Below are positions 46,637 through 57,617 of a stretch of 64,000 nt of DNA, piece by piece; the first letter of the stretch is position 1; each line of letters begins with the position of its first letter. The notes beneath the pieces are model-generated. The model saw only the letters and a program-made list of their open reading frames with translations. It was not told the DNA's origin and made no database searches. The position numbers and the translations under genes were made by a program. The DNA is from DATGPD01 sp041398565 (GTDB lineage: Bacteria; Planctomycetota; UBA1135; UBA2386): contig JAWKUN010000004.1 of assembly GCA_041398565.1 (NCBI GenBank), positions 992,001 through 1,056,000 on the forward strand, written 5' to 3'.

Positions 46637-47363
46637 CGTCGTTGCCCCCCTTCGCGTGCGTCACGGGGAAGGCCAGGGTGAACTGCGTCCCCCGCCCCAC
46701 CTCCGAACTCACGTCGACGCGACCGCCGTGCAGCTCGACGGTGCGCCGCACCATCGGCAGACCCAAACCCGTGCCGGCCTTCTTGGTGCTGAAGTACGGC
46801 TGGAAGACCTTGGCCATGACCTCCGGCGTCATTCCCGATCCGGAGTCGATGACCTGCACGAACACGGTGTCGCCGTCGCGACGGCTGGACACGATCACCT
46901 CGTCGCCGCTGTCGCAGGCGTCAGCGGCGTTGCGCACCAGGTTGATGAGTGCAGCCCGCACCTGACCGGCGTCGAGGTCGGCCGAGCCGACGTCGACGCC
47001 GGGGTAGAAGCGCAACGAGATGCCGCGGTCGCGCAGTTCGGGCTCGCTGAAGTCCACCACCGACTGCAACAACGCGTTGAGGTCGACCGACCCCGTGTGC
47101 AGCTCGGGCATGCGCGCGAAGCGCAGGAACTCTTCGAGGATGTCCTGCAGCCGGCGCACCTCGGCCTCCACCACGGTCAAGCGCTTGTGGGTGCGCCGAT
47201 CGCGCGGGTCGTCGGAGTCGGTGAGATCCTCGCGGATGAGCTGCAGGTTGAGCCCGATGGTGGACAAGGGGTTGCGGACCTCGTGCGCGAGACCGGCCAG
47301 CAGCTCGCCGAGGCGAGCCAGCTGTTCGGTCCGCGACTGCTCACGACTCGGATCCTTGCTCAT
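46629..47363 (-). CDS. Soluble NtrB-like histidine kinase
   Basis: The product has 244 residues from ATG 47363. It has no membrane helices and no visible sensory domain, only HisKA (LGELLAGLAHEVRNPLSTIG, phospho-His near 28) and HATPase_c (LVRNAADACDSG, VIDSGSGMTPEVM, KAGTGLGLPMVRRTVELHGG). The family phosphorylates a sigma-54 activator, here the regulator encoded by the following gene with which it overlaps by eight bases. Input must come from a partner protein. An upstream ATG at 47411 gives 16 more basic residues and is less likely. Confidence 0.95.
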
Positions 47364-47520
47364 TCGACGCGGGGAACGCAGCAGTGTCCGAGGGGCGACG
47401 CGCCGAGTCAAAGCAATGCGGCGCGGTTCTCGCTCCGCCGGACGGACCGACGGCGCCGGCCCGCGACCGAGAACCGCCTCCGCCGTCGCACGGCGGTCGC
47501 GGCCGTCCTACGCTAGGGCC

Positions 47521-48603
47521 ATGGCCCTGCAGCGAGTCGACCTCCGCAACGCCGACCCCGACCACCTGGCGCGCGCCGCGCGGCTCGCCGCCGAGGCGAT
47601 CGCCGAGGACCGGCTGGTGGTCCTGCCGACGGAGACGGTCTACGGTGTGGCCGCGGACCCGCGCCGACCGAGTTCGGTGGCGCGGTTGGTCGGCTTCAAG
47701 GGACGCCCCGATGCACAACCCTTCACCCACCACGTCGCCGAGATCGCCGACGCCGAGCGCCTCGCGGCGCCTCTGAGCGCGCCCGCGCGGCGGCTGGCGG
47801 CCCGATACTGGCCGGGGCCGCTGACCCTGGTGGTCGCGGCCCGCGACGGCGGCGATGTCGGCATCCGGCTGCCGGCGCACGACTTCGCGCGGCGCGTGAT
47901 CGCGGAAGTGGGGTCAAGCCTCTACCTCACCAGCGTCAATCGGTCCGGGGAGGCACCGCTCGTCACCCCCGACGCCATCGCTGCCGGGTTCCGCGACCAG
48001 CTCGACATGCTGTGCGACGCCGGCCCACCGCCGCTGAAGCTCTCGTCGACCGTGGTCCGCCTGGGTCGCGGCAGCATCGAAGTCCTGCGCGAGGGCATCC
48101 TCACCCGCGACGAGGTGCTGGCCGTCGCCGCCACCACCGTCCTCTTCGTGTGCACCGGCAACACCTGTCGCTCGCCGCTGGCGGAGGTCTTGGCCCGCCG
48201 CCTGGCCGCCGAGCACCTCGGCGTCGAGCCGCACGCCGTGGCCGAGCGCGGCCTGCGCTTCGTCAGCGCCGGTCTGGCCGCTGCCTTCGGGGCACCCGCC
48301 AGCGAGGGCGCGACCCTGGTCGCCGCCGAGGTGTCGTGCAACCTCGACGGCCACGTGGCGCAACCTCTCAGCCGCGAGCAGGTGCAGCAGGCCTCGCGGG
48401 TCTACTGCATGACCGACGCCCACGCGGCGCGGGTGCGCGCTCTGGCACCCGAGGCCGCGGACCGCGTGACCACCCTGCGGCCCGACGGCGGCGATGTCGC
48501 CGACCCGTTCGGCGGCAGCACGGCGCAATACCGTTCGACCCGCGAGGAGATCGCGCACGCCCTGGCCGCGCGCTGGGAGGAGATCGCCGACCTCGACCGG
48601 TGA
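47521..48603 (+). CDS. Fused Sua5/YciO domain and low-molecular-weight phosphatase
   Basis: The product has 360 residues. Residues 1-205 match the Sua5/TsaC/YciO fold (LVVLPTETVYGVAADPRR, LVGFKGRPDAQPFTHHV, YWPGPLTLVV, VGIRLPAHDF, YLTSVNRSGEAPL), which in TsaC makes threonylcarbamoyl-AMP for the t6A tRNA modification. Residues 206-360 are a low-molecular-weight protein phosphatase with the full active-site loop VLFVCTGNTCRSPLAE and general-acid motif DVADPFGGS. Such phosphatases remove phosphate from Tyr or Arg. The single frame has no stop, so the fusion looks genuine. Whether the N-domain is the essential t6A enzyme or a YciO-type paralogue is open. Confidence 0.88.
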   Translation: MALQRVDLRNADPDHLARAARLAAEAIAEDRLVVLPTETVYGVAADPRRPSSVARLVGFKGRPDAQPFTHHVAEIADAERLAAPLSAPARRLAARYWPGPLTLVVAARDGGDVGIRLPAHDFARRVIAEVGSSLYLTSVNRSGEAPLVTPDAIAAGFRDQLDMLCDAGPPPLKLSSTVVRLGRGSIEVLREGILTRDEVLAVAATTVLFVCTGNTCRSPLAEVLARRLAAEHLGVEPHAVAERGLRFVSAGLAAAFGAPASEGATLVAAEVSCNLDGHVAQPLSREQVQQASRVYCMTDAHAARVRALAPEAADRVTTLRPDGGDVADPFGGSTAQYRSTREEIAHALAARWEEIADLDR

Positions 48604-48619
48604 GTCGAGCGGCGGCGCT

Positions 48620-49665
<1,046 letters not shown>

Positions 49666-49669
<4 letters not shown>

Positions 49670-52600
49670 GGCGGTGGATTATGCAGGCGGCGCAAGGCAG
49701 CCGCCGCATCGGCCCGCGCGCTTTCGCTGGCCTCGGCGTCGTAGGGGATGCGCCCGCCGCTGGTACGCGACAAGGCGTGCGCTGCAGCGCGTCGCACGCC
49801 GAGATCCGCGTCGACCAACAGGTGCGCGAGCAGGTCGCAGGCCGTCGCGTCGCCGCGGCCACCGAGCTCGGCGGCGAGCGTGGTGCGGGCAGGCGGTGCC
49901 GCCCGCAGCAGCGTGGCCAGCGCGTCGGTTGCTGCCAGATCGCGTCGCCACAGCGGCAGCACCTCGGCGGCGACGTCGCCGCCGCGTGCCACGACGGCGT
50001 CGGCGAAGGCCGCCCACGTGAACGGATCGAGGACCGGCCGCAGCGCGCCGTTCTCGGCCGCAGCGAGCGGACGCTCGGCGGCCACCGCACACAGCGCGCG
50101 CGCCACCCGCGGTCCGAACGTGCCGCGCAGAGCTACCGGGCGCGCGCCGTCGCCGCACGCCGCCGCCGCGAGGGCCGCGCCGGTCGGCAGCCGCCCCAGG
50201 TCCTCGCGCGGGCTGACGAAGTCCATGCGCAACCGCAGGTCGGCGAGCGCCGGCGGCATCGTGGCCCACACCAGCGGGTCGAGCGCCAGCGCCTCGGCAC
50301 CGCGCCGATCGCGCACGGCCGGATCCTCGGCGGCCAGGGCCAGCGCTGCCAAGGCCAGCGCCGACTGCGCGTCGAGGCGCAGCAGGCGCTCGGCCGCGGC
50401 ACGCGCCGCGCCGAGGTCGGGGCTGCGCTGGATCTGCGTCTCGTACAGGGCGCGCAGGGCGCGCCCCTGTTCGCGGAACAGCAGCACGCTGCGCTCGGCG
50501 CGCACGCGCGCGGCGTCGAAGTCGAGCACCGCCCGCGGCAGCGCCGCCGCCCCGGGCTGCGGCAACGGCGCTTGCGCCAGGTTGCGCAGGCCGCTCAGCC
50601 GGCGCAGGCGTACTTCGCGCCACCGGAGGTCGGCGCTGGCGTCGGCGGCGGCGAGCTCGGCCAGACGCAGGAGGTTGTCCGGCAAGAACCCCAGGCGGGT
50701 CTCGCCGCTCCAGTAGTCGAGGCGCTCGAGGAACGGCGCGTCGTCGGTGAGCACCTGAGCGCTGCCGAGCGCCGGAGCGGCGCTGGCGTCGGCACACACC
50801 AGGGCGGCCAGCAGATCCTGCACACCAACGACTCCGGCGTCGTGCAGCGCGGCGACGACGTCGCCGGACAGGTTCCGCAGGCGCGCCTCCGCCTCGCTCG
50901 GGTCGGGCAGGTGCGGCGTGCGGGAGCCGACCACCAGAGTCGATTGGTCGACGAGCCACACCGACACGTGCGGAAACGCGCACACCACGGTCTGGAGCAG
51001 CGTGTCGAACATCGTGCGCGGCATGGCGTGCGACGGCAGCCACTGCACCAGCAGGCCGCGGTCGCTCAGCGCGCGCCGCGCCAGCGCATAGAACTCGGCC
51101 GAGTAGAGCGACGACGTGCCGGGCGCGTACGGGAGGAGCGGCTCCATCGTCACCAGATCGAGGCTGGCCGGTGCACAGCGCGCCAGGTAGGCGCGGCCGT
51201 CGGTGACGTGCAGGTGGACGCGCGGGTCGCGCGCGAAGCACGGCGGGCGGCCGTCGGCGACCGGGCCGTCCGCGGTGAACACCGGCGCGACGCGCACGAC
51301 CGCCGGGCTCAACTCGACGACGTCGACGGCCTGCGGATCGGGCCAGGTGCCGACCGCTTCCAAGGTCGTACCGGTGCCGAGAGCGATCACCGCCACCCGG
51401 CGCAAGCCCGTGCGCAGCAGGAACGGGAGATGGCCGAGCACGCGCATGTAGGCGGTGCTGGGCCCGGTCTCGGTAGCGCGGAACTCGTCCGTGAACAGCA
51501 CCATGCTGTGGCCGCGACGGTCGTAGGCGACCGACGCCGTGAGCGTGGCGTCGACGGCGTGGGTCAGGTGCCGGTAGACCAGCGGGCGGTCGTAGCGCGC
51601 GCCGAGGGCCGGCGGCCGTGGCGCCAGCGGCGTGCCCGCACCACTGACGCCGAGGAGCGCCAGCACGGCCAGCACCACCGCCGCCGCCGATGTCCCCGCC
51701 CAACCGACGGAGCGCCGCCAGAGCAAGAGAACCAGGCAGCCCAGGACCGCGGGCACGGCGGCGAAGTACGCCGACGGCAAGAGCCACGGCAGCAGGTGCC
51801 CGACCAGCAGCGCGCCTGCCAGCTCGCCCAGCCCCTGCGCGCCGAACAGGGCGCCGGCCAAGGCGCCGCGCGTTTCCGGGTGCAAGGCGGGCGCCAGCAG
51901 CAACGGCACCAGTGCGCCGAGGAAGACGCACGGCAAGGCAGCGGCGATGCTGGCGCCGAGGAAAATGCGACCGTGCATGCCCGCGGTGGTGTCGACGGGG
52001 AGCCGCATCAGCGCCGGCGTGCCCCACTCGTGCAGGCCGAGGCTGGCAGCCAGCAACGCCAGGAGCGCCGCCAGGAGCGGCGCCCGCGCGCCGGCCAGTC
52101 GCGCCAGCAGCGGCGTCACCAACGCGGCACCGACGGCGTTCCACAGCAGCACGGCGGCGACCACGCCCGCCAGCGTCGGCTGGAAGCCCTCGAGGAAGAA
52201 CGGCAAACGGCGCAGCCACAGCACCTCGCAGCCCAGCAACAACGCGCCGCCGCCGAAGGCCAGGCCAAGATCGCCGCGTGCCGGTTGCAGACGCGGCGGC
52301 GGTGGCAGGGACAGGCCCACGGCCGCGTCGCGGCCCGCGCTGCGCGCCGCGAACAGCACCGTCGCCGCCGCCAGCAGGTAGGCGAGCCCGCCGAGCTGGC
52401 CGCTGCGCAGCAGACCCATCTCCGGCACGCAGACGTTGCCGCCGAGGAAGGCACCGGCCATCGCCCCCGCCAGGTTGCTCGCGTTCAAGAGCCCGTTCCG
52501 CCACCCGGTGCGCAGGGTGCCCGCGGCACGCGGCAGTGCCGCGAACAGCAGGGGAAAGGCGACGCCCATACCCAAGGCGGGCAAACCGGGCACCAGCAGC

Positions 52601-52911
52601 AGCGCCGCCTGCGCCCAGCCGGCCGGCAAGGTGGGCCGCGCCCGCAGGAGCGGCTCGGCCAGGAAGCCCGACAGCGCCACCAGCAGGTAGAGCCGCCCCG
52701 CGCACAGCAGCGGCCGCACCGTGGCCGCCCGCCAGCGCGCCGCGAGGAAGCCACCGCAGCCGATTCCCGCCAGGTAGACGCCGAAGACCTCGCCGAGGGC
52801 CGCCGCGGTGTTGCCGAGCAACAAGCCGTACCGCCGCAGCCAGGCGAGTTCGAGCAGCAGGCCGCCGAAGCCGGTGAGGAACGCGGCTAGGGGCAGCACG
52901 ATCGGCCGCAC
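49666..52911 (-). CDS. Giant membrane protein: transporter-like helices, spermidine-synthase-like domain and helical repeats
   Basis: The product has 1081 residues from GTG 52911. About 12-14 membrane helices (1-430; LAAFLTGFGGLLLELAWLRR, LGMGVAFPLLFAALPRA) resemble the membrane part of fused spermidine synthases. A soluble Rossmann-like domain follows (about 480-720) with VAVIALGTGTTLEAVGTW, VDVVELSPAVVRVAPVF and DGRAYLARCAPASLDLVTME, the SAM-dependent aminopropyltransferase fold. The last 300 residues are Ala/Leu-rich helical repeats (HEAT/TPR-like; LLVDADLGVRRAAAHAL). Polyamine synthesis by such fusions is unproven. It lies between a ptsN-like gene (10-base gap) and lpxD (4-base overlap). 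Confidence 0.8.
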
Positions 52912-52921
52912 CGCGCGCCGT

Positions 52922-53392
52922 TCACCGCGGCAACCCCTCTTCCTGCCGGATGACCTCGAGGGCGTCTTCGGGAGTCTCGGCCTCGAGCAAGCGGGCACGC
53001 ACCGCCGGACGCGACAGCAGCCGGGCGATCTCCGCCAGGGTCTTGATGTGCAGCAGTTTCTGGTCGCGCGGGATCACCAGGCAGACGATGATCCGGGCCG
53101 GTTGTCGGTCGAGCGCCTCGAACGGCACCCCACGGCGCGACAGCCCCAAGACGCCGACCACCTTCGGGATACCGTCGACCGCGGCGTGCGGGATGGCGAT
53201 TCCGTGTTCCATGCCGGTGGTCATGCTGCGCTCGCGCGCGGCGAGCGCCTCCTGCACTCCCGCCAGACGTTCCCGCGACCACCGTCCGTGGGCCGAAGCC
53301 GCCTCGGCCAACGCAGCGATCGCCTGCCACTTGTCGTCGGACTCGAGGGGCAGGAGGACGAGGTCGGCGGACAGGAGCTCCGAAAGCTTCAT
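52922..53392 (-). CDS. PTS EIIA-type (PtsN-like) regulatory protein
   Basis: The product has 156 residues from ATG 53392. The fructose/nitrogen-type IIA domain has the phospho-acceptor His69 in MEHGIAIPHAAVDG and the closing VIPRDQKLLHIKTLAEIARL segment. Proteins of this type accept phosphate from HPr-like carriers and regulate transport, metabolism or envelope processes. No EI, HPr or sugar permease lies nearby, so a regulatory role is more likely than sugar uptake. It heads an operon with the spermidine-synthase-like protein and lpxD. Confidence 0.9.
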   Translation of the reverse strand: MKLSELLSADLVLLPLESDDKWQAIAALAEAASAHGRWSRERLAGVQEALAARERSMTTGMEHGIAIPHAAVDGIPKVVGVLGLSRRGVPFEALDRQPARIIVCLVIPRDQKLLHIKTLAEIARLLSRPAVRARLLEAETPEDALEVIRQEEGLPR

Positions 53393-53578
53393 GCGACGGC
53401 GAGGCCATGCAAACGGCTCGCGAATGGCTGCGCAAACGGAAAGGGCCAAAAGCGCGCTTTCCTGCGGAGCGTCGGAGAAATAAAAGCCTCACCCTGCCCG
53501 TCGGAGCGCCGACCCACGGCGACGTTACCGGCGACCACGGGTCGGTTCGTCTACAGCTCCGCGGAACACACAAGCAGC

Positions 53579-55864
53579 ATGGCAGGTCGCGCGCTCCTTT
53601 CCTCGCCCCGGCACGGTCACGGTCTCGACGCGCCGCGCGGTCGGCCTCGCCCGTGGGCAGGCGTTCCCCTGGCGTTGGCGCTGGCCGGGGCGCTCGTCGC
53701 GCAACCCGGTCAACAGCAACCGACCACGCCGCTCCTGCGCACGGAAGGTGACCACTACGTGCTGTCCTTCAACGAGCGCGAAGGCCTGCCGGTCCGCGAC
53801 TTCATCAAGATGGCCGAGCAGGTCACCGGGCGGAACTTCATCTACAACGAGACGGAGATCAGCCAGGGCGACCCGAATGCCAACAAGATCAACTTCATCG
53901 GCACCAAGCGCATCCTGAAGGAGGAGTTCTTCGCCTTCTTCCAGACGCTGCTCTACGTCAAGAACCTGGCCTGTGTGGTCCGTGGCAAGGGCAACACCGA
54001 GATCATCGAGATCATCAACCTGAACGGGCCCAAGCGCACCGAGGCGACTTCGGGCGCGGCCTACGTGCAGCCGGAGAAGCTCGCCGACTACGCCGCCCAG
54101 ACCGGGGTCAACATCATGACCGCGGTGCCGGTCGAACACGTGCGCGCCACCATGGCAGCGCAGACCCTGCGGCCGTTCTTCGCCGGGTCCGGCGGCACCC
54201 AGCTCAACATCGGCACTGCCGGCAACGAGCGGGTCATCCTCCTGCAGGGCTTCGCGCCGCAGGTGGTCAACGCCTACGAGCTGATCAAGCTGGTCGACCA
54301 GCCCGACCGCGCGCCCGACCAGGAGTTCAAGGTGATGCAGCTCGAGCACCACTCGGCGGAGGAACTGGTGCCGCTCCTCGAGCAGATCCTGTCCGACCGC
54401 GGCCGCCCGGGTGGCGCCGCCGAGGGCGCCGGCGGCGGCGTCATCCCCGGCCAGCAGACGCAGATCAAGATCCTGGCGCACACGGCTCTCAACGCGGTGA
54501 TCCTGTCGGGCACGCGCGAGCAGGTGCTCGAGGCCATGAGCCTCATCGTCAAGATGGACCAGCCGGTGGAGCAGGCGCAGGAGGACACCCACGTGGTGCA
54601 CGTGCGCAACGTCGAGGCCAAGGCGCTGCGCGACACCCTGAGCCAGTTCCTGCAGGAGGACCAGACGGCGCAGCAAGCGGCGCAGGCCGGCCAGACCCAG
54701 GTCGCCGGCCAGCGGCGGCCGCGCCGCACGGTCGTCTACGCGCACGAGCCGAGCAACAGCCTGCTGATCTCCGGCACTGCCACGGCAGTGGATTCGGTGA
54801 AGCGCGTCATCGACAAGCTCGACACCCGCCAACCACAGGTCCTCATCGAAGCGGCTGTCGTCGAGCTGTCGACCACCGACGCCATCCGCTTCGGCATCGA
54901 ACTGGCGGGGCTCGACATCGCCAACGACAACTTCAGGCGCCCCTTCGGCGTGACCTCGTTCGGGCTGTCGACGTTCACGGACACCGACGGCAACGGCCTC
55001 CCCGACACCCGCCTGCCCGACTTCGAGAACCCGCTGCGCGGCGTCACCGGCGGCATCATCGCCTCGGACGACTTCGCCATTCCGGTGCTGCTCAACGCGC
55101 TGGACTCCGACAGCCGCGCCAACATCCTGTCGCTGCCGAGCGTGGTGGTGAACAACAACGTGACGGCGACGGTGTCCAACAAAGAGGTGCGGCCGACGCA
55201 GCAGGTGAACCAGGGCACGGCGACCACCAGCACGGGCGCCGGCGCCGACAAGGAAGCCGGTATCGAGCTGTCGATCTCGCCGTCGATCTCCAGCAACAAC
55301 TACCTGCGCCTCAACGTCACCCTGACCGTCAGCCGGTTCACCACAGCCTTCGATCCGACGGCAGTGACCGCCGGCGTGCAGGTGCAGCGCAAGATCCAGA
55401 CGGCCGTCACCATCCCGAGCGGTTCGACCATGGTGCTCGGCGGCGTGATCCAGGACACCCAGTCGGAGAGTGACGACGGCGTGCCGTTCCTCAAGGACAT
55501 CCCGATCCTCGGCTGGCTGTTCCGCAGCTACAGCAAGGCGAACGACAAGACCAACCTCTACTTCTTCCTCACCCCCAACATCCTCGACGAGACCGACTTC
55601 TCCGACCTGTCCGAGATCAGCTTCCGCCGAAAGATGGAGGCCGCTCAGTACATCGGCCACCGCCGCATGCAGATCGTCGACCACAAGTGGCGCGAGCCGA
55701 CCCTGGCGCAGCGCCTCGAGGACAGCGGCACCACCATCGACGACATCGACCAGTATGGTGGCTTCGAGATCCCGGTCTATCAACGGACGCCGCAGGGCAC
55801 GTCGCAGCAGCCGCCGCTGCCGCCGCGCGAGCGCGACTCCCTCGTGGGCCCGAGGCAGCGCTGA
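53579..55864 (+). CDS. gspD: Type II secretion secretin GspD
   Basis: The product has 761 residues. A signal sequence (VPLALALAGALVAQ, about 28-41) sits after an unusually long basic N-terminus. N-domains follow (N0 at about 60-150; N1-N3 to about 430), each with RVI or NLLI-type strands such as NERVILLQG, TALNAVILSGTREQ and SNSLLISGTAT. The secretin channel domain (about 430-680) carries QPQVLIEAAVVELSTTDAI and the gate/rim motif TVTIPSGSTMVLGGVI-like segment AVTIPSGSTMVLGGVIQD, with FLKDIPILGWLFRS. It forms the outer-membrane pore. A C-terminal 70-residue tail is polar. It opens a gsp operon in D-E-F-G-H-I-J order. Confidence 0.95.
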   Translation: MAGRALLSSPRHGHGLDAPRGRPRPWAGVPLALALAGALVAQPGQQQPTTPLLRTEGDHYVLSFNEREGLPVRDFIKMAEQVTGRNFIYNETEISQGDPNANKINFIGTKRILKEEFFAFFQTLLYVKNLACVVRGKGNTEIIEIINLNGPKRTEATSGAAYVQPEKLADYAAQTGVNIMTAVPVEHVRATMAAQTLRPFFAGSGGTQLNIGTAGNERVILLQGFAPQVVNAYELIKLVDQPDRAPDQEFKVMQLEHHSAEELVPLLEQILSDRGRPGGAAEGAGGGVIPGQQTQIKILAHTALNAVILSGTREQVLEAMSLIVKMDQPVEQAQEDTHVVHVRNVEAKALRDTLSQFLQEDQTAQQAAQAGQTQVAGQRRPRRTVVYAHEPSNSLLISGTATAVDSVKRVIDKLDTRQPQVLIEAAVVELSTTDAIRFGIELAGLDIANDNFRRPFGVTSFGLSTFTDTDGNGLPDTRLPDFENPLRGVTGGIIASDDFAIPVLLNALDSDSRANILSLPSVVVNNNVTATVSNKEVRPTQQVNQGTATTSTGAGADKEAGIELSISPSISSNNYLRLNVTLTVSRFTTAFDPTAVTAGVQVQRKIQTAVTIPSGSTMVLGGVIQDTQSESDDGVPFLKDIPILGWLFRSYSKANDKTNLYFFLTPNILDETDFSDLSEISFRRKMEAAQYIGHRRMQIVDHKWREPTLAQRLEDSGTTIDDIDQYGGFEIPVYQRTPQGTSQQPPLPPRERDSLVGPRQR

Positions 55865-55872
55865 GACCAACG

Positions 55873-57588
55873 ATGCTGATCCAAGACCGAATCCGCGAGG
55901 GCCTGCTGCGCAAGGCCGGGCTGACCGACGAGCAGATCGCCAAGGCGATCACCGAGGAGCGCGAGACCGGCAAGTCGCTCGACCAGATCCTGGTGGCGCG
56001 CAGCTTCATGCCGGAGATGAAGGTGCTGGAGATGTTCGGCGACATGCTGGGCATCGAGGTGCGGACCGGCATCGAGTCCACCAAGGTGCCGGGCGACTTC
56101 ATCCAGAACGTGCCGGTGCAGTTCGCGCGCAGCAGCCACCTCGTGGCCCTCGAGCAGGCGGGCAACGTGCTGCGCGTCGCCACCTGCCGTCCGCTCGAGG
56201 TGCAGCCGATGGACGACCTCGCCACGATGATGGGCTGCGAGGTCGAGCCGGTCCTGTGCCCGAAGTCGGAGATCACCAGCCTCATCAACCGCGCCTACCG
56301 GCACAAGGCCGACGGCGTCGACGAGGCGATGGTCGAGATCGAGGAGCAGGACATCGTCGGTCTGGCCAACGCCGTCGAGGAGTCGGAAGACCTGCTGAAC
56401 GTCGCCAACAAGGCGCCGATCATCAAGCTGGTCAACATGCTGCTGTTCCAGGCGTTGAAGCTGCGCGCCTCGGACATCCACCTGCAGCCGTACGTCGACC
56501 GCCTGCAGGTGCGCATGCGCATCGACGGCGTGCTCTACGACACCGAGGCCATCCCCAAGAAGGCGCAGGAGGCGATCATCTCCCGCATCAAGGTCATGGG
56601 GAAGATGGACATCGCCGAGCGCCGCCTGCCGCAGGACGGCCGCGCTTCCATCCGCATCGGCGACGGCGACGTCGACGTGCGCATCTCGTGCCTGCCGGTG
56701 CAGAACGGCGAGCGCATCGTCTTCCGTATCCTCGACAAGACCACGAAGGTCTACAGCGTCGACCAGATCGGGCTGACCGACGAGCAGCAGAAGACGATCC
56801 GTCGCTACATCAACTACAGCCACGGGATCATCTTCGTGACCGGGCCGACCGGCTCGGGCAAGACCACCACCCTCTACGCCTGCCTCGACGAGATCAACGC
56901 ACCCGAGCTCAACATCCTCACCATCGAGGACCCGGTCGAATACAACCTCGACGGCATCAGCCAGGTGATGGTCAACACCAAGAAGGGCCTCACCTTCGCG
57001 GCCGGCCTGCGCTCGTTCCTGCGCCAGGACCCCGACGTGATGATGGTCGGTGAGGTGCGCGACGGCGAGACCGCGGACATCGCCATCCGCGCCGCGCTCA
57101 CCGGCCACTTGGTCTTCTCGACGGTGCACACCAACGACTCGGCGTCGACGGTGACGCGCATGCTCGACATCGGCGTCGAGCCCTACCTGGTGTCGTCGTC
57201 GGTGCTCCTGGTCATCGCCCAACGCCTGGTGCGGACGATCTGCCCGGCGTGCAAGATCACCCTCGACAAGGTCGACGACAAGGTGAAGTTCCAACTCGAG
57301 GACCTGCGCCTCGACCCGAACCAGTTCAAGCAAGGCATCCAGGTCGGCCAAGGCTGCCACGAGTGCTTCAACTCGGGCTTCTCCGGCCGCACCGCCATCT
57401 ACGAGCTGATGCCGATCGACGGCATCATCCAGGAGCAGATCGTCAACAAGGCCTCGGCCAGCGAGATCAAACGCGGCGCCCTGCAGCGCGGCCTGCGCAC
57501 CCTGCGCATGGACGGCATCGACAAGGTCCTGCACGGCATCACCACCCCCGAGGAGGTGTTGCGTGTCACCCAGATGGACGTGATGTGA
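55873..57588 (+). CDS. gspE: Type II secretion ATPase GspE
   Basis: The product has 571 residues. The N-terminal MshEN-like domain (1-150, GLTDEQIAKAITEERETG) precedes the secretion ATPase core with Walker A GPTGSGKTTTLYA, Asp box ILTIEDPVEYNLDG, Walker B PDVMMVGEVRDGETADI and His box LVFSTVHTNDSASTVTRM. The zinc-binding tetracysteine is CPACK and CHECFNSG. It powers pseudopilus assembly at the inner membrane. It lies eight bases after gspD and 29 before gspF. Confidence 0.97.
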   Translation: MLIQDRIREGLLRKAGLTDEQIAKAITEERETGKSLDQILVARSFMPEMKVLEMFGDMLGIEVRTGIESTKVPGDFIQNVPVQFARSSHLVALEQAGNVLRVATCRPLEVQPMDDLATMMGCEVEPVLCPKSEITSLINRAYRHKADGVDEAMVEIEEQDIVGLANAVEESEDLLNVANKAPIIKLVNMLLFQALKLRASDIHLQPYVDRLQVRMRIDGVLYDTEAIPKKAQEAIISRIKVMGKMDIAERRLPQDGRASIRIGDGDVDVRISCLPVQNGERIVFRILDKTTKVYSVDQIGLTDEQQKTIRRYINYSHGIIFVTGPTGSGKTTTLYACLDEINAPELNILTIEDPVEYNLDGISQVMVNTKKGLTFAAGLRSFLRQDPDVMMVGEVRDGETADIAIRAALTGHLVFSTVHTNDSASTVTRMLDIGVEPYLVSSSVLLVIAQRLVRTICPACKITLDKVDDKVKFQLEDLRLDPNQFKQGIQVGQGCHECFNSGFSGRTAIYELMPIDGIIQEQIVNKASASEIKRGALQRGLRTLRMDGIDKVLHGITTPEEVLRVTQMDVM

Positions 57589-57617
57589 GCACGCGTTCGG
57601 TGACCTGACAGAGCACC

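Noticed and set aside
49681..52890. A 1069-codon plus-strand open frame.
   Set aside because: It is fully antisense to the giant membrane protein and made of Arg/Gln/Gly-rich sequence without hydrophobic structure.
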